Assembly (NCBI GenBank): GCA_026126345.1
Contig: JAHCJH010000009.1
Coordinates: 1-46,333, forward strand
Length of the DNA: 46,333 nucleotides
Origin: Phycisphaeraceae bacterium
Lineage (GTDB): Bacteria; Planctomycetota; Phycisphaerae; Phycisphaerales; UBA1924
Direction of reading: 5' to 3'
A model generated the notes under the pieces. The model made no database searches, was not told the origin of the DNA, and was given only the letters and a program-made list of their open reading frames with translations. The translations under genes were made by a program, and so were the position numbers. Below, piece by piece: positions 44,178 through 46,333 of this stretch (position 1 is its first letter; each line of letters starts with the position of its first letter).

Positions 44178-45440
44178 ATGCAAGCAAACACCAGCCCAAA
44201 TGCCGGCTACCGAATTCTTGGGCTCCTTGCGATCACAGTCAGCATGATCGTGCTCGGTACGGCTGGGATCACCAAACTCATTGCGCTCGAATCCTTCTCT
44301 CTCGACCTCAAGGCGTGGACTGTGATTCCTCGCTGGCTTCTGCCTGGTCTGACCGTTTTCGTCCCGGTAGTAGAGTTCGGAGTCGCCGCACTCTGGTGTC
44401 TTGGCATTCGTCGCTGGGAGTCGGTCAAGATCGCAGGGACGATGCTCGCGTCCATTTTGGTAGCCATCTGGGTGCAATGGACAATCGGTGCCCCGCCGAG
44501 ATGCGGCTGCTTTGGCGTTTTCGAAAAGTACTTCGCCAGTATTGGGGAGTTCGGCGATCTTCGCTATAGAGCTGGAGCATTGCTTGCGCTACTGTTAGCT
44601 GGTTATTTTGCAGCACGCGGCGCTGAGGCGTCAACTATAACAATCAACGCAACACAAACGCCGCGACCGAGTTCGACTTCAAGCCGTGGCATGACAATTA
44701 TTGAAATCTTGGTCGCCATCGCGATGCTCGTCGCGCTCGTCGCGGTGCTGCTGCCCGTCCTGAGCGGGTCCCGGCGCGGGGCGCTGGCGGCCGAAACTCA
44801 GTCTCGGCTCCGCCAGCACGGGGTGGTGTTCGCCTCGTACGCGATCGATTGGAAGGATTGCTACCCGCTCCCGGCGGTGCCGGGGCGTGAGACGCAGACC
44901 ATTGTCCTTTCCAGATCAGGCAGGACGATCGAGTTCCCGGCCTATTTCACCGGGAGCATGCACTGGCACACGCTGATGTGCGAGTCGTACTACCAGAGCG
45001 AGCCCGAAAACCCCGTCTTCTACCCCGCCGAGCACTCATCGCGCTGGGGATTCTCCGACAACGGCGGCATCTTCTGGATGCCCTGTGTGTTCCTGGCGGC
45101 GCCAGACTATTGGCACCTCGAGACCAGAACCGGCCCCGAGCAGCACCGGGCGGTGCGCACGTCCGAAGTGCAGCACGGCGACCGCAAGATCCTGCTGGCG
45201 TCGATGCACCACGTGCTGGAAGACCAACAGGCGAACCGCGATCAGACCGGGCGCGCCCGCCCGGGCCACATCCCCCTGCCGTTCGTGGCCTGCGACGGCA
45301 ACGTCCGCACGCCCAAGACCGGCCAGGTGCTCCCGGGCATGCCCAGCGCCGACGGGAATGTCCCGGGTGCGTTCCACCTGTTCGAAGGCTGGCCCGGCAT
45401 GCACACGCTCCGCGGCGTGCGGGGGCGCGACGTGCAATGA
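44178..45440 (+). CDS. Fusion of a MauE/DoxX-like membrane domain to a prepilin (type II pseudopilin-like) protein
   Basis: 420 residues in one uninterrupted frame. Residues 1-160 form four membrane helices with a C-G-C-F-G motif (Cys109, Cys111), as in MauE-type proteins linked to disulfide or redox handling in the envelope. Residues about 168-420 form a prepilin: the type III signal and N-methylation motif RG-MTIIEILVAIAML has the peptidase site Gly171/Met172 and Glu at +5. A pilin-like domain with an H-x8-DG-like ending (HIPLPFVACDG) follows, as in many planctomycete prepilins. No ATG, GTG or TTG lies in the usual place for a free prepilin start. GC jumps from about 52% (44581-44700) to 77% (44761-44820) at the join. 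An in-frame start at 44037 would overlap the Cys-rich gene and is disfavoured. Confidence 0.7.
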   Translation: MQANTSPNAGYRILGLLAITVSMIVLGTAGITKLIALESFSLDLKAWTVIPRWLLPGLTVFVPVVEFGVAALWCLGIRRWESVKIAGTMLASILVAIWVQWTIGAPPRCGCFGVFEKYFASIGEFGDLRYRAGALLALLLAGYFAARGAEASTITINATQTPRPSSTSSRGMTIIEILVAIAMLVALVAVLLPVLSGSRRGALAAETQSRLRQHGVVFASYAIDWKDCYPLPAVPGRETQTIVLSRSGRTIEFPAYFTGSMHWHTLMCESYYQSEPENPVFYPAEHSSRWGFSDNGGIFWMPCVFLAAPDYWHLETRTGPEQHRAVRTSEVQHGDRKILLASMHHVLEDQQANRDQTGRARPGHIPLPFVACDGNVRTPKTGQVLPGMPSADGNVPGAFHLFEGWPGMHTLRGVRGRDVQ

Positions 45441-45450
45441 AGCCGGCGCA

Positions 45451-46333
<883 letters not shown>

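Noticed and set aside
44691..45440. A separate prepilin gene beginning at ATG 44691
   Set aside because: That ATG encodes Met172, the first residue after the predicted peptidase cut; a start there would leave no leader. The continuous frame and missing upstream start codon favour a fusion, though a misassembly is not excluded.

Overview
This 46.3 kb window is very GC-rich (about 70%) chromosomal DNA. It most likely comes from a planctomycete of the Phycisphaerae type. The reasons are a secreted DUF4394 protein whose C-terminus is a PAPG-TM-RRRR variant of the PEP-CTERM tail, a glutamyl-tRNA synthetase with a long insert after KMSKR, H-x-DG-like prepilin proteins, and an adaptor / M50 protease / SecA-like gene set. 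The taxonomic call is inference; there is no rRNA in the window.

Layout. 0-3.8 kb: a secreted esterase, a frameshifted sugar-ABC ATPase and rsmE. 3.9-10.4 kb: an Ala/Pro-rich membrane protein, a secreted gluzincin peptidase, a GT4 glycosyltransferase, truA and gltX. 10.5-15.1 kb: a hypothetical protein, a GT2 glycosyltransferase, the PrkA kinase and trmB. 15.2-18.9 kb: a periplasmic amino-acid-type binding protein overlapping by 4 bp with a hybrid histidine kinase, which looks like a sensory pair. tRNA-His follows. 19.2-22.1 kb: pckA, hpf, ptsN and HPr, i.e. gluconeogenesis, ribosome hibernation and PTS-type regulation. 22.2-25.98 kb (minus strand): the DUF4394 protein, a homocysteine S-methyltransferase and a Tat-exported FAD amine-oxidase-like protein. 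26.1-32.3 kb (minus strand): a complete oppABCDF oligopeptide importer. 32.6-35.0 kb: a DUF4097 lipoprotein, tRNA-Arg(CCT) and a DegT aminotransferase.

35.2-42.4 kb (plus strand) is the most interesting part. Four tightly packed genes encode a periplasmic HlyD-type adaptor, a second adaptor carrying cytoplasmic GAF domains, a membrane M50 zinc protease with an N-terminal PqqD-like domain and a C-terminal lipoyl/HlyD domain, and a short SecA-like ATPase. The ATPase ends inside the helical scaffold and lacks the two-helix finger, wing and zinc tail of housekeeping SecA. Together they look like a dedicated, poorly described protein or peptide export/processing machine.

Downstream, 42.5-45.4 kb holds two secreted proteins of unknown function and an unusual MauE-like/prepilin fusion. 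Part of this stretch has clearly lower GC. The right edge cuts accC (biotin carboxylase).

Two genes (the sugar-ABC ATPase and the GAF-adaptor) contain apparent single-base frameshifts. Either these are real lesions or the assembly carries indel errors. No CRISPR array, insertion sequence, phage or rRNA was seen.
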